Source of the DNA: Hortaea werneckii
Lineage: Eukaryota > Ascomycota > Dothideomycetes > Mycosphaerellales > Teratosphaeriaceae
Direction of reading: 5' to 3'
Length of the DNA: 64,000 bases
Assembly: GCA_037044905.1 (NCBI GenBank)
Contig: JBAOKB010000045.1
Location: 248,001-312,000 of the forward strand
Shown here one piece after another: positions 40,849-52,974 of the stretch; position 1 is the stretch's first letter; each line of letters opens with the position of its first letter. The position numbers were made by a program, and so were the translations under genes. Under the pieces are notes generated by a model, which did no database searches, was not told the DNA's origin, and saw only the letters and a program-made list of their open reading frames with translations.

Positions 40849-42003
40849 GATGAGATGGTGGCGGGCGAGCCTCGGCGTCAAAACATTCTTCACGGGATGC
40901 AGAGTCGTCTTCATGAGAAGCGGCGCTAGAAAGAGCAAAACGCTCTCTTCAGAACATCACTGGGAGATGAAGGCAAAACGCGCGACAGGAAGGGGGTGCA
41001 TACTCGGCGAAGCCAGTACTTGCTCTCACTTCGGTAATGGGTCGTGAATTTACCAGGTCCTCGGGCTCGCCATCAGCGAAGATTCGAGATTGTGACACCA
41101 CGAGCCCTTCTTAATGATGACGCTGTATGCGGACGTAGATGGTGGGAGTTGTCATATGGGCCGAGTGTTTGTTATCCGTTCGATCTGCCCAAGGTGAATT
41201 TCTTGGAGGTGCCTGCCATGCAAATATCTGATGCTACCCCAGGACGAATATTCTTATGAGTCTTATGAGTTTCCATCAGCGTTGACAGCAGGCTTGACCA
41301 CTGCCTCGTTATGTTGTCACTTCTCAACAATTCCATAGATCTCGGTAAGGCCACGAAGGCCAGGTTGTTCGCACGGCCCTGCGTCCGGCATTGGTCTGGC
41401 TCGTGTAGCCGCGCAAGTTCTCAAAAATAGAGATCTGGCTTGAGCAGGGTCCGGATGCTATTTCCTCAATCGGACTAGCATCGCGGGGAAGTTACGCGTA
41501 TCCCTGAAGCATCGCGGTCTGACGCTGTGGCGTACAGCTCCTCGCGCTGTAAGGTACGAATTCTCTGCAGCGCCAATGGCATCTAGAATGCAGCTCTAAG
41601 GAGTGCAAAAATATACACGCACCGACGCGCCGTACACTCGTCGCCATTGTCGAGTCACATTTCCTCTTAATCCATTGTGCAAGGCATCAACTGGCCTTTC
41701 ACGCTGTTCAGTATCAACCGTTCGCTACGTTCCCTGAGGCACATCACGCTTTCGCGCCACTGTTTCATCTACAGCTAACCCACCACGCGGGCACCGCAAG
41801 AGAAGAAGCGTTGGAGATCTCCTGAAGGGTCGTGAGATCAGGATTGACGACGCCAGCAACGGCCAGACCCGCAGCACAGCTGCATCTATCGCATTACATT
41901 GTATCAAGGACACAAATGCGGGCGGCTGCATTCACTGAAACGAATCAGAAGCCTCTTCGCGGATTGTTCCCTTCTCCTTTCCCCTTGTTGCATTAGCATT
42001 GTT
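40849..42003. other. Intergenic, upstream of the MscS channel gene
   Basis: About 1.15 kb without a supported gene. A direct 9-bp repeat CTTATGAGT occurs twice near 41253-41270. Short frames have no recognisable features. The right end is probably the promoter and leader of the channel gene. Confidence 0.4.
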
Positions 42004-44892
42004 ATGTCTCTTCACGCGCATCCTTCCAAGGCAGCACGCTTCAGCCGCGAAGGCTTCTCACCTATACCTTCCAATCAGCAGCAATTCGAGGATCAAGGCG
42101 CCATGCCCACCAACGACCACACGATTGACATTCCCCTTGAGCAAGTCGCCTCTCATCAATCCGGTCTGCGCAATCAGAGCAGTAGTGCACAGCTCAGACC
42201 CTCACTCTCACGCGATGTCGGCGCGACCTCACATAGGCAATTCTTCCACGGCAGGAGGAGGAAAGCTGGAGAGGCAGGTGGCGGTACTGGCAACATTGGA
42301 TACGATGGCGAAGAGGATATGGTCAACGCGGTGGGAAAGTTCTACCGGAAGGTCATGGGCTCGAGTGTGATCACGCGGTATCTCCTCTACATTTTGCCAT
42401 TGGGCATACTGATCGCCATTCCTATTATAGTCGGCGCGACTGTTGCTCACGGAGCCAAGATTGGTGGCGTGAGAATAGTATGGTTCTTCAGCTGGGTCGA
42501 GATTGTATGGGCTAGTCTCTGGGCTTCTAAGGTCGTGGCGCACCTCTTGCCCTATATCTTCCAATTGGTTGCGGGTGTGGTCAGCAGCGGCGTCCGGAAA
42601 TATGCTCTGGTCATCCGCAGTCTGGAGATTCCATTGTCGTTGGTCGGATGGGGCGTCACCAGCTTGGCCACGTTTATGCCGATTATGACCCGGAATCCTA
42701 CTCAGCGTGCTAAGAACGATACCGCCTCGAAAGAATGGGAGAATGTCGTCCAGAAGATTTTAGCAGCCTCCGTGATCGCGTCTTTGATCTTCTTGGGCGA
42801 GAAAACTATCATCCAGCTCATCTCGATCGACTACCACAGAAAGCAATTCGCCTTCCGCATCAAAGAGTCTAAACACAGCATTTATCTGCTCGGTCTTCTC
42901 TACGAGGCATCCCGTACCCTCTTTCCACCCTACTGCAATGAATTTGCTGAAGAAGACTACGCTATGGCTGACCAACTAAACTTGGGTAAGGCGCTCAAGA
43001 ACAAGAAGGGTCATAGCCGCTCTGGCTCGGCAACGCCGATGCGAATCATCCAAGATGTGGCAAGATACGGTGACAAGCTTACCTCTGCCTTCGGAAACGT
43101 CGCAAAGGACGTCACTGGACGCGAAGTCTTCAACCCTGATAGCGCGCACTCCATCGTGGTGGGAGCTCTGGAGAAGAAGAGAACGAGCGAAGCGCTCGCG
43201 AAGCGAATTTGGATGAGTTTGGTGTGCGAAGGCCGAGAAGCGCTGTATCAGGATGACATTATGGACGTTCTAGGCCCAGACCACCGGGAGCAGGCGGAAG
43301 AATCCTTTGCAGTGTTGGATCGCGACGCCAACGGTGACGTGAGTCTAGACGAAATGATCATGGTTGTGCGGGAGATGAGCAGGGAGAGGAAGGCAATCGC
43401 CACCAGCATGCACGATGTGGATCAAGCAATCAGTGTTCTGGACAACTTGCTCAGCGCTGTTGTGCTGATTGCGGTGGTGTTCGTTTTCGTGGCTTTTCTC
43501 AATGCCAACTTCGTCACTACTCTGGCTACGGCGGGCACCGCATTACTGTCGCTGTCCTTCGTCTTCTCAGCAACCTGTCAGGAGGTTCTTGGCTCCTGCA
43601 TTTTCGTCTTCGTCAAGCACCCCTACGACGTCTCGGACCGTGTGGATCTGAAAGATGACCAATTTGTTGTCGAGCACATCAGTCTTCTGTTCACTATCTT
43701 CCGACGCATCAGCGGGCAGAACATTGGCCGGACAGTTCAAATTCCAAACCTCGTCCTCAATTCTCTCTGGATCGAAAACGTCTCCCGTAGCAATGCTATG
43801 AGCGAGCAACTGCAGGTTGACGTATCTTTCGACACTACTTTTGATGATCTGCAGATCTTGAAGAACCAGCTGATCACCTTTGTGACTGACAAGGACAACA
43901 GTCGCGATTTCCAGCCTGAAGTCGAGGTGCAAATTCTCGGAACGACAGATCAAAGCAAACTGTCGTTGCAGGTGGAAATTAAGCACAAGAGCAACTGGGC
44001 CAACGAGACAGTCAGGCAGGCAAGGAGATCCAAATTCATGTGTGCCCTTGTGGCAGCTCTGAAGATCGTCCCCATCTATCCGCCAGGCGGTGGCGGTGAT
44101 GCAGCTGGCAGTGCGGCAAATCCCAACTACGGCGTCACTATCACGGAGGGCGAAGCCAAAGAACATGCGGAAGCGAGCGCCAAGGCAAGAGAGGATGCCA
44201 GGCTAGTACCGCTGAAGAAGATCGAGGAGGCAAAGAATGCTCTCAGTCCCACGACCTCGGCTACCATGGCCGGCATGTCACCAAGGGACGTGAAGATCAT
44301 GGAAAGCCTGACGGCGAAAGATCCTGCGACTGTTTCCGCGCGAGACGATACATGGGCAAGCGAAAGGGGGGATTCTAGCACGCTTGGTGAGCGACCGAGC
44401 GTCGATGGGCACATTTTGGACGAAGTCAAGGGCATGCTGCGAAGGGAGAGCACGAAGGGGAAGAGAAAGGCAAGCAGTGAGATAGCCTCTCGGCATTACC
44501 AGACGCCGGGTGTACCGACGATCCGCGAGCCGCAAGCGTCAGCGCCTTCCACGGGATACGGCGAGGCTTACGGGTCTGCTACGGGATATGAGAACGTACG
44601 TCCAGCGGCCCCACCGACATATGGCGTGCACCCGGCTATGAGGTCGCCATACGCTCCATCCCCTGCGACGGGTCCGCCACAAGGCCCTTTGCCTGACATT
44701 CCTCCACACTCACCCATGGAGATGCAGCAAGTTGGGTCTGTACCATCCAGAAGCACCAGCAACCCCTACCGCCGGCAGGGTGGCAGCGGCGGTGTACAGA
44801 GGAGGCCGACAAACCCTACTGTAGGGCGGCAGGTGACGGAAGAAGAGGGCGATGACGAGTACGGAGGTCCAAGGCCGTATTCAGGCGTTTGA
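42004..44892 (+). CDS. EF-hand mechanosensitive channel, MscS family (Msy-like)
   Basis: Single exon, 962 aa from the ATG at 42004. A cytosolic N-terminus is followed by membrane segments near residues 118-145 and 152-180 and more around 195-265. An EF-hand loop DRDANGDVSLDE begins at D439. The MscS core includes paired segments near 480-530 (VLIAVVFVFVAFLNANFV and TALLSLSFVFSA), then CQEVLGSCIFVFVKHPYDV and the beta domain entry DRVDL. The C-terminal 300 residues are disordered, with P/Y/G-rich repeats. The layout matches fission yeast Msy1/Msy2, endoplasmic-reticulum channels that control calcium and volume under hypo-osmotic shock. The EF-hand implies calcium feedback; that is inference. 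Confidence 0.92.
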   Translation: MSLHAHPSKAARFSREGFSPIPSNQQQFEDQGAMPTNDHTIDIPLEQVASHQSGLRNQSSSAQLRPSLSRDVGATSHRQFFHGRRRKAGEAGGGTGNIGYDGEEDMVNAVGKFYRKVMGSSVITRYLLYILPLGILIAIPIIVGATVAHGAKIGGVRIVWFFSWVEIVWASLWASKVVAHLLPYIFQLVAGVVSSGVRKYALVIRSLEIPLSLVGWGVTSLATFMPIMTRNPTQRAKNDTASKEWENVVQKILAASVIASLIFLGEKTIIQLISIDYHRKQFAFRIKESKHSIYLLGLLYEASRTLFPPYCNEFAEEDYAMADQLNLGKALKNKKGHSRSGSATPMRIIQDVARYGDKLTSAFGNVAKDVTGREVFNPDSAHSIVVGALEKKRTSEALAKRIWMSLVCEGREALYQDDIMDVLGPDHREQAEESFAVLDRDANGDVSLDEMIMVVREMSRERKAIATSMHDVDQAISVLDNLLSAVVLIAVVFVFVAFLNANFVTTLATAGTALLSLSFVFSATCQEVLGSCIFVFVKHPYDVSDRVDLKDDQFVVEHISLLFTIFRRISGQNIGRTVQIPNLVLNSLWIENVSRSNAMSEQLQVDVSFDTTFDDLQILKNQLITFVTDKDNSRDFQPEVEVQILGTTDQSKLSLQVEIKHKSNWANETVRQARRSKFMCALVAALKIVPIYPPGGGGDAAGSAANPNYGVTITEGEAKEHAEASAKAREDARLVPLKKIEEAKNALSPTTSATMAGMSPRDVKIMESLTAKDPATVSARDDTWASERGDSSTLGERPSVDGHILDEVKGMLRRESTKGKRKASSEIASRHYQTPGVPTIREPQASAPSTGYGEAYGSATGYENVRPAAPPTYGVHPAMRSPYAPSPATGPPQGPLPDIPPHSPMEMQQVGSVPSRSTSNPYRRQGGSGGVQRRPTNPTVGRQVTEEEGDDEYGGPRPYSGV

Positions 44893-46325
44893 GGGAAGAG
44901 TTGATTTACACAGCATTGAGGTTTGAGAGAAGTCTCAGGGAAATTTGCATGATGCCAATGGAATTTTAGTAGCGTACATTCGCCTGTGAGGATGGCACTG
45001 TACTCAGCATAGCGGAAGGGGGAATGTCTACCTAGGCGTTTTGAGGTTGTTGCATGTAAAGAGTGGCCTGTAGTGGCTACTCAGACCAAATTTGCTAAGA
45101 TGATGGACACAGTCTATGCATGTCCTCATGCGGTGCTTCCAAAGACATTGATTTATTGCCACATCATGGATGTGTTCCTGCAATCCTGCGTTTCTCTACG
45201 ATCACCATTCCGCATCTTTAATGTTGGCCCGACTTTCTACCAAGTGATGTCGATGAGCTTGCCGCGCCCAAACGTGGAGGCTGCCAAGGCGCAGGCCGTG
45301 GCCCTGTTTCATCCCCCGACCCGCTTTCGTCTTCTTCACCAACGGCCATCTGCTGCGTAACGTAGCGCGAAAGACCGCGTGAAATTATTATGGCGACCAT
45401 GCCTATATTTCGTCCGGTATTTTCTCGATGAACCAAGCATTGGAATTCCTGGACGCGTCTTGGACCACCATGGAAGTCTTTGATACAAGACGGCCGTTTC
45501 CTCATCAGCACTGGCTTGTCTTTGGACTGTCATTCGCTAGTGTTGGCCCAACAGATCCTACGCCCTGCAAAGGAAAAACTTGAACCAAATGCAGGATGAA
45601 GCTCTAAGTCACTGCCGCGGAGACGCTGGCTCGCTGACGGTCGCTCTGCATGGGGGATTCACAACCGAGCAATGGCTTTCACGACCGTGACGACTCTCCA
45701 TTCTTTAGCGGCAGGCATCTTGGCTGATAAGGTAGCCTTATGGGGCTGTAGCGGCGCTTGTACCGATGCCGCTCTATCGACAATGCCTTTTGCTCCTCGG
45801 GAAATCCATCCTGCACTTCAGTTCGCAGCTACAGGTGCCATTTTTCTGGCCGTGGATGTCAGCTTCGTACCTCATTCAAACGCCTTGAGCTAGATGACTC
45901 AACAGCACGCGAGTCTTCGAAATACTCGTGGAGAATGCACAATGGTGCAAGCAACAGCTATCGAATGTCAAGCCGCCATGTCGCGCCAGCAGGGATTCGA
46001 GGCGCCGTTCATGCGACTATTGCCAGGCCCCTGCTGAAGGTGCCCCGCCAGATACAGCTCCTACTTCTATCAACTATTGTGAAAACGAAGACGTATCTCG
46101 GCAAGTACTCGGATCTCACAGTCTGTCGTCAAGCCTCGCCTTCTGATGGGTCGGAGTGCCAAAAGACTTTCGCACAAGTGACTTTGCTGTTTGCCGGCTT
46201 TTACCGCGAGTTGCTTCTCATAAGAAGATGTTCTCTGGACCGAAGAAATTCGTCGACTTTGTCGACCTCTACTTTTCCAGGGCCGTTGTTCTTTGCCGTT
46301 GTCGCCGTTCGTGATCGTCTTTCTC
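44893..46325. other. Intergenic, 1.4 kb with no supported gene
   Basis: Several open frames of 60-200 codons cross this region, including one at 45758-46366 overlapping the next gene, but none shows a family motif, signal peptide or conserved splice structure. I cannot exclude a decayed gene. Confidence 0.4.
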
Positions 46326-47578
46326 ATGCCTTCACCGCAGTTGGTTGCGCTTCTCCAGCGCATTGATAAAGCAAAAGAGGCCTGTCTGGCTGACGAGCAT
46401 GGAGCTTTCAAAGCTCTTCAAGACGCTGCTAGAGCGATTCTGACCGAGGAAACCGAAAAACCAAGTGACTTTATTCAAAGAGTGCAATGGGCCGAAGTAG
46501 GTCGCCAACGTGGACGCCTCGCAGGTCAAAAAACTGACCCGAACAGTCTGCTCTGTCGCCAATACTTGCTGTGGCAGTGGAATTCAAACTCTTCCAGCAA
46601 TTACGAGACGCAGGCGATCAGGGTCTCTCCTCTGCAGCGCTAGCCTCGAAGACAAAGATTGATCAGAAGGAGCTCCTTCGCATTCTACTTCACCTGAAGT
46701 CAACGAACGTGATTGGAATGACTCGCGAGGGTAGTTTCTGCTCCTCTCGTCTGAGTAACAGCCTTGCCGAGCCACGCTTCCAGGAGAGTATAATGTATTG
46801 TCACTATGTCACCCGGCAAGCCTTCAATGGAATTCCTGAATATTTCCGCCGGCTCCCAAACCAGATGCCGTCGACACATCCGAACGGCATCGCTGGCCCC
46901 TTTAAGATTGGTCATAATCACAATCTGGAGTTCTTTGAATGGCTTCGAGCCAATCCACCAAACGAGGTTCGATTCGCGCAATTCATGCAAGCATACCGAG
47001 CTGGCAACATAAATTGGTATGATCCTGGCTTCTACGCGGTCAAGGAGCGAATGCTAGAACGCTTCGATCCTACTATCAGTGACACGCTTCTAGTCGACGT
47101 CGGCGGCGGCAAGGGCCATGACCTATGTATGTTCGCGGACCAGTATCCCGATCATCCTGGCAAGATTGTGCTCCAAGATCAGGACACAGTCATTGCGGAA
47201 GCTATCGAGGATTCTCGCTTCGAATGTTCCAGCCACGACTTCTTCACGCCGCAGCCTATCAAGAATGCCAAAGCATATTCGCTCCACTCAATTTTACACG
47301 ACTGGTCAGATGCCAACGCATTGAAGATACTAGAGAATTTGAAGCCTGCCTTGCGCCCGGGTTACTCGAAGGTTCTTATCAATGAAATTGTCTTGTCGGA
47401 AGAGAAGCCCACGCTTGCTGCAACCTCCATGGACATGATGATGCTTGCTCACATGGATGCAAGGGAGAGAACGGATTCTGAGTTCAGGACGCTACTTGAG
47501 CTGGCTGGATATCGCGTTTTGGGCATAGTCAGTAACCCTGGTGCGGCGGAAAGCATTATCGAGGCGGAGCTGGCATGA
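46326..47578 (+). CDS. SAM-dependent O-methyltransferase (sterigmatocystin type)
   Basis: Two exons, 46326-46496 and 46547-47578, give 400 aa, the family's normal length. The 50-nt intron (GTAGGT, AACTGACC branch, AACAG) joins ..RVQWAE and SALSPILAVAVEFKLF in phase. The N-terminal dimerisation/winged-helix part contains ALASKTKIDQKELLRILLHL. The SAM site LLVDVGGGKGHDL lies near 238-250. The catalytic His of HSILHDWSD is at about 308, followed by LINEIVLSE. The family methylates hydroxyl groups of polyketides and aromatic metabolites, as in OmtB/StcP-type enzymes. No polyketide synthase or other biosynthetic partner is in this window, so the substrate is unknown. Confidence 0.9.
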
Positions 47579-47984
47579 TGCCCCACGAGATTCAGAACAT
47601 GGTGAAGAATGGCCGAGCGCGACGAAGAACCAGACCTTTCTCTGGGCTTGATTTGCACCGAGAAGTAACGAGCATGCCGTTGGCCGAACGGGCAACTTTG
47701 GCAACACCAGCTGAGTCATCTAACGCAGCCAAGCACACCCCCTCTCCAATGTCACCTCATTGACCGATGCCAAGTGCTGCTATCAACTTACCTCCTACCC
47801 ATGTTGGCAAGCTCATTGCAACCCAAGACAATCAGAGTGGGCTTGCCCTATTGCCGAGCTCACCGACGTGCCTCTCTCAATTCCGTTATTGTGATCATGA
47901 GCATACATAAGTCCCGATGGATTCACTTCAAAGTGCGCATCGACATTCTCGACAGCTTTCCCAAATAGCTTGCAATTTCCAATC
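47579..47984. other. Intergenic between O-methyltransferase and carboxypeptidase
   Basis: About 400 bp between two plus-strand genes. Nothing is recognised except presumed 3' UTR and promoter sequence. Confidence 0.4.
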
Positions 47985-49687
47985 ATGTTTTCTCTCCAGA
48001 CTTTGGCCCTTGGGCTCGTCTCGTTGTCCTTTGTGTCTGGTCAAAGTCAGTACGGTGAGAATCAGCGTACCTTAGACCAAGACAGCGAAGCGGTCCAGCA
48101 GGCATTCTTCCAGCCCATAGATGATATCGAGCTCCTTGGACCTGCATTTACGCGACCCGAGACCATCCCTTCCAAATTCCCGGAGGGTCAGGACGGTCCA
48201 ACACCGCAAATGGAACTGGAGTACTTCGTTCGCAGTATTGCTGAGAGGAACGATTACATGACTTATCGGGAAGCAGACTTCAAGTCTGAAGAGGGTCGGT
48301 CTTTCCCGTACGTCGTTCTGTCGAAACAATCGACGAACGGTACTCTTGAGTCTGGTTCTGGTAATTTGCGAGTATGGCTTCAAGCCGCGATCCATGGTGA
48401 CGAGCCCGCTGGAGATCAGGCTCTGATGTCGTTCCTGGGCCTGCTGGATGCAAATGCAACATATGCCGACTATCTACTGGACCGAATGGATATACTCATG
48501 CTTCACCGCTATAACCCAGATGGTGTTTCTTACTTCCAAAGAACGCTTGCAACCAACTTTGATCCCAACCGTGATTCGATCAAGCTCGCCCGCCAACAGA
48601 CTAGGGACATCAAGACGCTGTTCAACAGCTGGTCACCTCACATTTCCGGCGACATGCATGAGTTCGGTGCTACAACGACTTATGGCGAGGGAAACCTTGT
48701 TCACTCTTCAGACGCATTGTTCTCCGCAGCTAAAAATCTCAACATTCACCCTGAAATCCGCAAGCTTTCTGAAGACCTGTTTGCCACCTCAATTGGTCAA
48801 GGGCTTGAGGATGCTGGATTCCGCTGGCAACCGTACATTACCGGTGGCTCGTCTGAGGATGAAGATGTGATCCGCTTGAACGAAGCAGGCTCCGATGCTC
48901 GTATCGGCCGGAACGCTATTGGACTGAGCCAGACTATCAGCTTCCTCTTCGAGACCCGCGGGATCTACCTCGCAGATCAAGAGTTCCAGCGACGGACAGC
49001 ATGCGGTCTCACCACGATCACATCGCTCCTCGACGCCGCCGCATCGAACTACGAGCAAGTCTACTCCACCATGACCTCTGCCATCGAGGACTTCATCTCG
49101 TCCGACGAGGACATCGTAGTGACCGATTCCCCGACGATCGAGATGCGCGAATACCCCTTTGTCAACACCGACACGGTCTCCATCGTGCGTCCTACCGTCG
49201 AATTCGCCAGTACCACCCCCACCAATGCGAACCTGACCCGCCTGCGCCCCGAAGCCTATCTCATCCCTCGTGCGTGGGCCGATATAGCCGAACGCCTGCG
49301 GATCTACGGGCTTGAAGTCGAGGAACTGGAGTATGGGTACCAAGGTCCCATCGAAGCGCTAAATGTGACTTCGTCGACGCTGGGTGAGACGCGGTATGAA
49401 GGGGCTGTGTTGCAGACTGTCGAGACGAGGACAGTGAACCGGGAGATTTCCTTGCCGCCGGGGAGTTTCTGGGTTTCGACTCGGCAGAAGAATATTGGAT
49501 TGGCTTTTAATGCTCTAGAGGTGCGTCTTGATATCTTTCTTCTGCTTTCTTCTTGCCTTTGGAGTGTTTGTGTAGATGATACTAACACAAATTTTGATAG
49601 CCGGAGAACATCGACTCGTATGTCACTTTTGGCATCATTCCTTTGGAGGAGAATGACGAGTATCCGATCTTCAGGGTCATGAGCTAG
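47985..49687 (+). CDS. Secreted M14 zinc carboxypeptidase
   Basis: Two exons, 47985-49520 and 49601-49687, give 540 aa. The 80-nt intron (GTGCGT...TTGATAG) joins LAFNALE and PENIDSYVTFG. The ATG at 47985 begins a signal peptide (MFSLQTLALGLVSLSFVSGQ). Zinc ligands are H137 and E140 in AAIHGDEPAG and H225 in GDMHEFG; the catalytic glutamate is E323 in FLFETRGI. HRYNPDGVSYFQR supplies the substrate-carboxylate Arg/Asn region. This places it in the M14 family of fungal extracellular carboxypeptidases that trim C-terminal residues from peptides. The C-terminal 150 residues form a beta-rich extension. The gene converges with VPS35. Confidence 0.9.
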
Positions 49688-50197
49688 TATACTCACCACC
49701 TCGATTTGAGCTTAGAATTTTAAAGGACGTGGGTAAAGGGGTAATCATGCGGCACTCAATGCAGGCATCAAGGCTGCATTGCACAACCTCCATTTCGCAT
49801 GAACCGTACGAAAACCCCCTTTTGATAGATAGACCAGCACAACGGTCAACCCACTGCTACGTCGAGCATGGTGGAAATGAGGAAACTGCTATCCCTATGT
49901 CCGTAAGAAGGTAAATACCCATCATCCGCTATGTACTAAAAAAGGTCCACCCTCGGCTACTTAGAGCACACTAGCCGCATAATCATTGGGCTTACTTGCG
50001 TTCCGGTCCGTTGGGAAGTGAAGTTCCACCACCGTTCATCGTACATCGAACCCTATCTCTCCTTTCTCCTCTTGAAGGGAGTGACTCGAACCCATCTCAC
50101 CAGACTGACCATTCTACATCGCACTTCAACCACCTGGCGTCCGCAGACCCATTCACGTAGTTCGAGGAAAGACATCAGATTAAAGCAAAAACCCTAA
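49688..50197. other. Convergent intergenic, carboxypeptidase / VPS35
   Basis: This 510-bp region has no supported gene. A minus-strand string GGGTTCGAGTCACTCC (about 50083-50098) resembles a tRNA B box but no acceptor or D stem can be formed around it. Confidence 0.45.
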
Positions 50198-52974
50198 CTA
50201 CTTAGCTTTAATCTCCACCCCCTCATAACCTCGGGATTCAATATACGCCAACGTGCGTTCGAAATGGCGTTTAGGGTTATCCAGACCGGCGACGCCCTCG
50301 CCCGCGCCCGTGGCGAGATTGCTATGGATGAGCTCGACGAGGCCGTTGAGGTATTTGGTCGTGACGGCGTCGTTTTCCTGGTCGAAGTAGTAGACGTAGC
50401 GGTTCAGGATCTCGACGAAGAGCTCGACGGACACGGCCGTGTCCATGCAGGCGTCGGCGACGCGGAGGGCGCGTTGCAGGCATTCGAGCACGCGTTTGCC
50501 GTCGCGGTAGGGCTGCAGAGAGAGCGAGGCAGTTAGTCATGCGCTCTGTGTGCTTGAGTGGGTAAGTGTAGGGGATGATGGGGACGTACATCTTTACCTT
50601 GACCTTCTTCCCTTTCGGCCTTCTCAACACCCCACCAGAGGTGACTAGCCAGGTACACAGCGCGACACTGATCGGGTTTCTTCAGCAATTTACTTCCATG
50701 CAGTGCGGCCTTCGTAATGAGGGTATCGTAATTCTCGCGACCGAATCGCTCGCCGCAGTTGCTGAGAGCGCCGGCAATGATGCAGATAGCCTGGAACTGA
50801 CTTCGGCTGTCGGAGATGGATTCCTCGTAGACTGTGAAAGCCTGTGCGAAGTACTCGTACGCGATGTCTTCGTTCTCGCACTGCGCTGCGACCTGGCCGC
50901 AGCTGACGAAGAGGCGAAGCACGAGGTCGGGCACGCCGGGTGTGTTGACGCGGGTATAGAGCGAGCTAAGGGAGGTGTGCATAAATTTGTAGAGTTGACT
51001 GGATTGGGTGGCGTAATCGTCTGAGGACAGGTGTTCTCTTCGCTTGAAGTTCCGGGCCAGTTTTAGGCTTTGGGTGAGGAGGGCTGGTGTGGTGTGCTTC
51101 GTCCGCTCGTTGCCTTCGGCAAGGGCGACACGGGCTTTCTTCAGGAGCTCGAATTGAGTTGCGTTGTCTTTGCCGCGGATGAGATGGACGATTCTGGCGA
51201 TCCAGCCCTGCTCTTCGACAGTCTCGTCTGTCTCGCCACCACGTCTCATTCCTGGTGGGCCTTGCTGCAGCTGTCCCTCCTTGATCAACACCGCCAGGAT
51301 AGAGAGAACACCGTCAAGCTGTTCTGAAGTTCGAATCCTCGTCTCGTTGCGGAGCAGAGTTCTCGCCACTTCGCCTGCTACTGCCCGCCGTGTCGGGTAT
51401 GTCTGGGCGCTGAAAAGGGGTACGAAGTTCGGGAGCGCCAGTGCGGTGAAGAGGCTCCAGTACGCTTTCACGGGTGCCATGAGAAGATCAAGCACAGCGC
51501 TTTGCGTGCCCTGGTTGTGAAGGTCTGCTGAGTTCTGAAATCGCTGCGTCTCCTGAGTAGCGTATGCGAAGACCTGATCGATGTAGTCCAGACGTTCAGG
51601 GTAGATGTTCAGAGCAAGGTTTACAAGTGAGACGAGGAGGGCGGTAATGTCTTGAATAGGTAATCTTTGCATGCCGGCGATGTGCATGACTTGCTCGTGG
51701 AATATCTCAAAGAGCTTGACGTTCTCGGGAATACCTCTGTTTCTAGGGGCGTCGCCATTGGGTTTTGATTGTTGTCGAGATGATGTCGCGCTGTCATTTT
51801 GCGCTGTAGTGTCTTCGCTAGTCTGCGTAGATTCTGTGGTGGGCGCTGGCGGTTCTCCATTGGCTTCTGTCTCTGTGCCATTCTCGCTCGGCTTCTCCTG
51901 TTCTTCCCTTCCTTGCTCCTTGTTGACTTTCAGCTTCTCCATCAGTGCGATCACACTCTCCTCTTCGATCTTTTGTCTCTGCTCCGGGCTTTGCACCTCG
52001 CTTTCTCGCTGCGCGTATGCTGACAGTCGGTCCATGAGCCCTATTATGATCCCCTTCACATTGACGTGCGGGTTCAGTCGCGCCATCGCTGATAGGAACT
52101 GATCCAGTGTATGCAAATGGAACTCATCCGGGAAGACCTGCGTAATCACCTCCAATAGATACTCCTGCGCCAGGACATCCCTGCACTGCACCACTTGCTC
52201 CAGGAGAGGCTGCAGAATAACGTTCTTATAGCTGTCAAGATCCACCAGTTGACTCAACCGCACCAGGTTACTTCCTACGAGGAGTTGCAGCTCTTGTCGC
52301 TCCTTCGTCCTTTGATCCCTCTCCCGACTGTGACCCTGATGCTGTAGGCGTACCCACAGTTTGTTCATTTCCACGAAGTTGGTCAACACAAAGCTTACAC
52401 TGTCCCTAACATTACCCTGTGGACCCTCGTCTTCTCCGGTGGGCAGACTATCCCTCGCTTGGCCGCTTAAGTAGTAGCGCAAGAACAGGCCTCGTACTGG
52501 ATGCTGGACACCGCGACTCATCTCCATCATGTCCTTCATAATTTCCTTGACAGGCGCGTCGGGTATGGACATGTAGACTGTCCCCACCGTAATCATGAGG
52601 TATAAGCGGGGGACGACATTGCCAGCGTATTGGACAAGCTCGTAGAGGTCGGCGAGGTGATTGACAGGGTGGGAGTCGCGGAGGTAGACGGAGAGATGAC
52701 GAAGGGCATCGAAGACGGACATATAGAGCTCGTAGTACTGTTTGGGGCCTAGGGAAGAAGTGCGTAGCTCGGAGACCAAGGTGGAACTGCGATCTGGTCA
52801 GCGTCGGGAGGGGGGGAGGGGACGAGGGATGGCGAGTGCGGACCTGCACTTGAGGGCGTCCATCAGCTTGCCCGGTGTCTCGAGGCAGCGGCGCATGAGG
52901 ACCGACTGCTGGCGGACCACGGACAAAGCATCCTCCAGCAGCCGCGCCTGGTCCTCTACTGGAGGGGACTCCAT
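50198..52974 (-). CDS. VPS35: Retromer subunit Vps35
   Basis: Three exons (52974-52844, 52786-50590 and 50512-50198) give 880 aa, normal for Vps35. Introns are 57 and 77 nt; the first has a weak GTCCGC donor, GCTGACC branch and ATCGCAG acceptor that restores LMDALKCSSTLVSELRTSSL. The N-terminal Vps26-binding helix contains PRLYLMITVG and the signature HPVRGLFLRYYL (PRLYL motif). The long alpha-solenoid has an acidic, Ser/Thr-rich insert (about residues 330-390). The C-terminal KRVLECLQRALRVADACMD and FDQENDAVT segments are typical of the Vps29-binding end. Retromer returns cargo receptors from endosomes to the Golgi. The gene is divergent from DPM1 (455 bp). Confidence 0.95.

Noticed and set aside
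45758..46366. 202-codon frame before the O-methyltransferase, with a nearby Cys-containing frame that briefly suggested a zinc-cluster protein
   Set aside because: The cysteine spacing does not fit Zn2Cys6, the frame overlaps the real methyltransferase start, and no splice model gives a family match.
50040..50160. Possible tRNA gene on the minus strand (GGGTTCGAGTCACTCC resembles a T arm / B box)
   Set aside because: No 5' acceptor strand complementary to the CACTCCC end, no stable D or anticodon arm, and the T stem itself does not pair.
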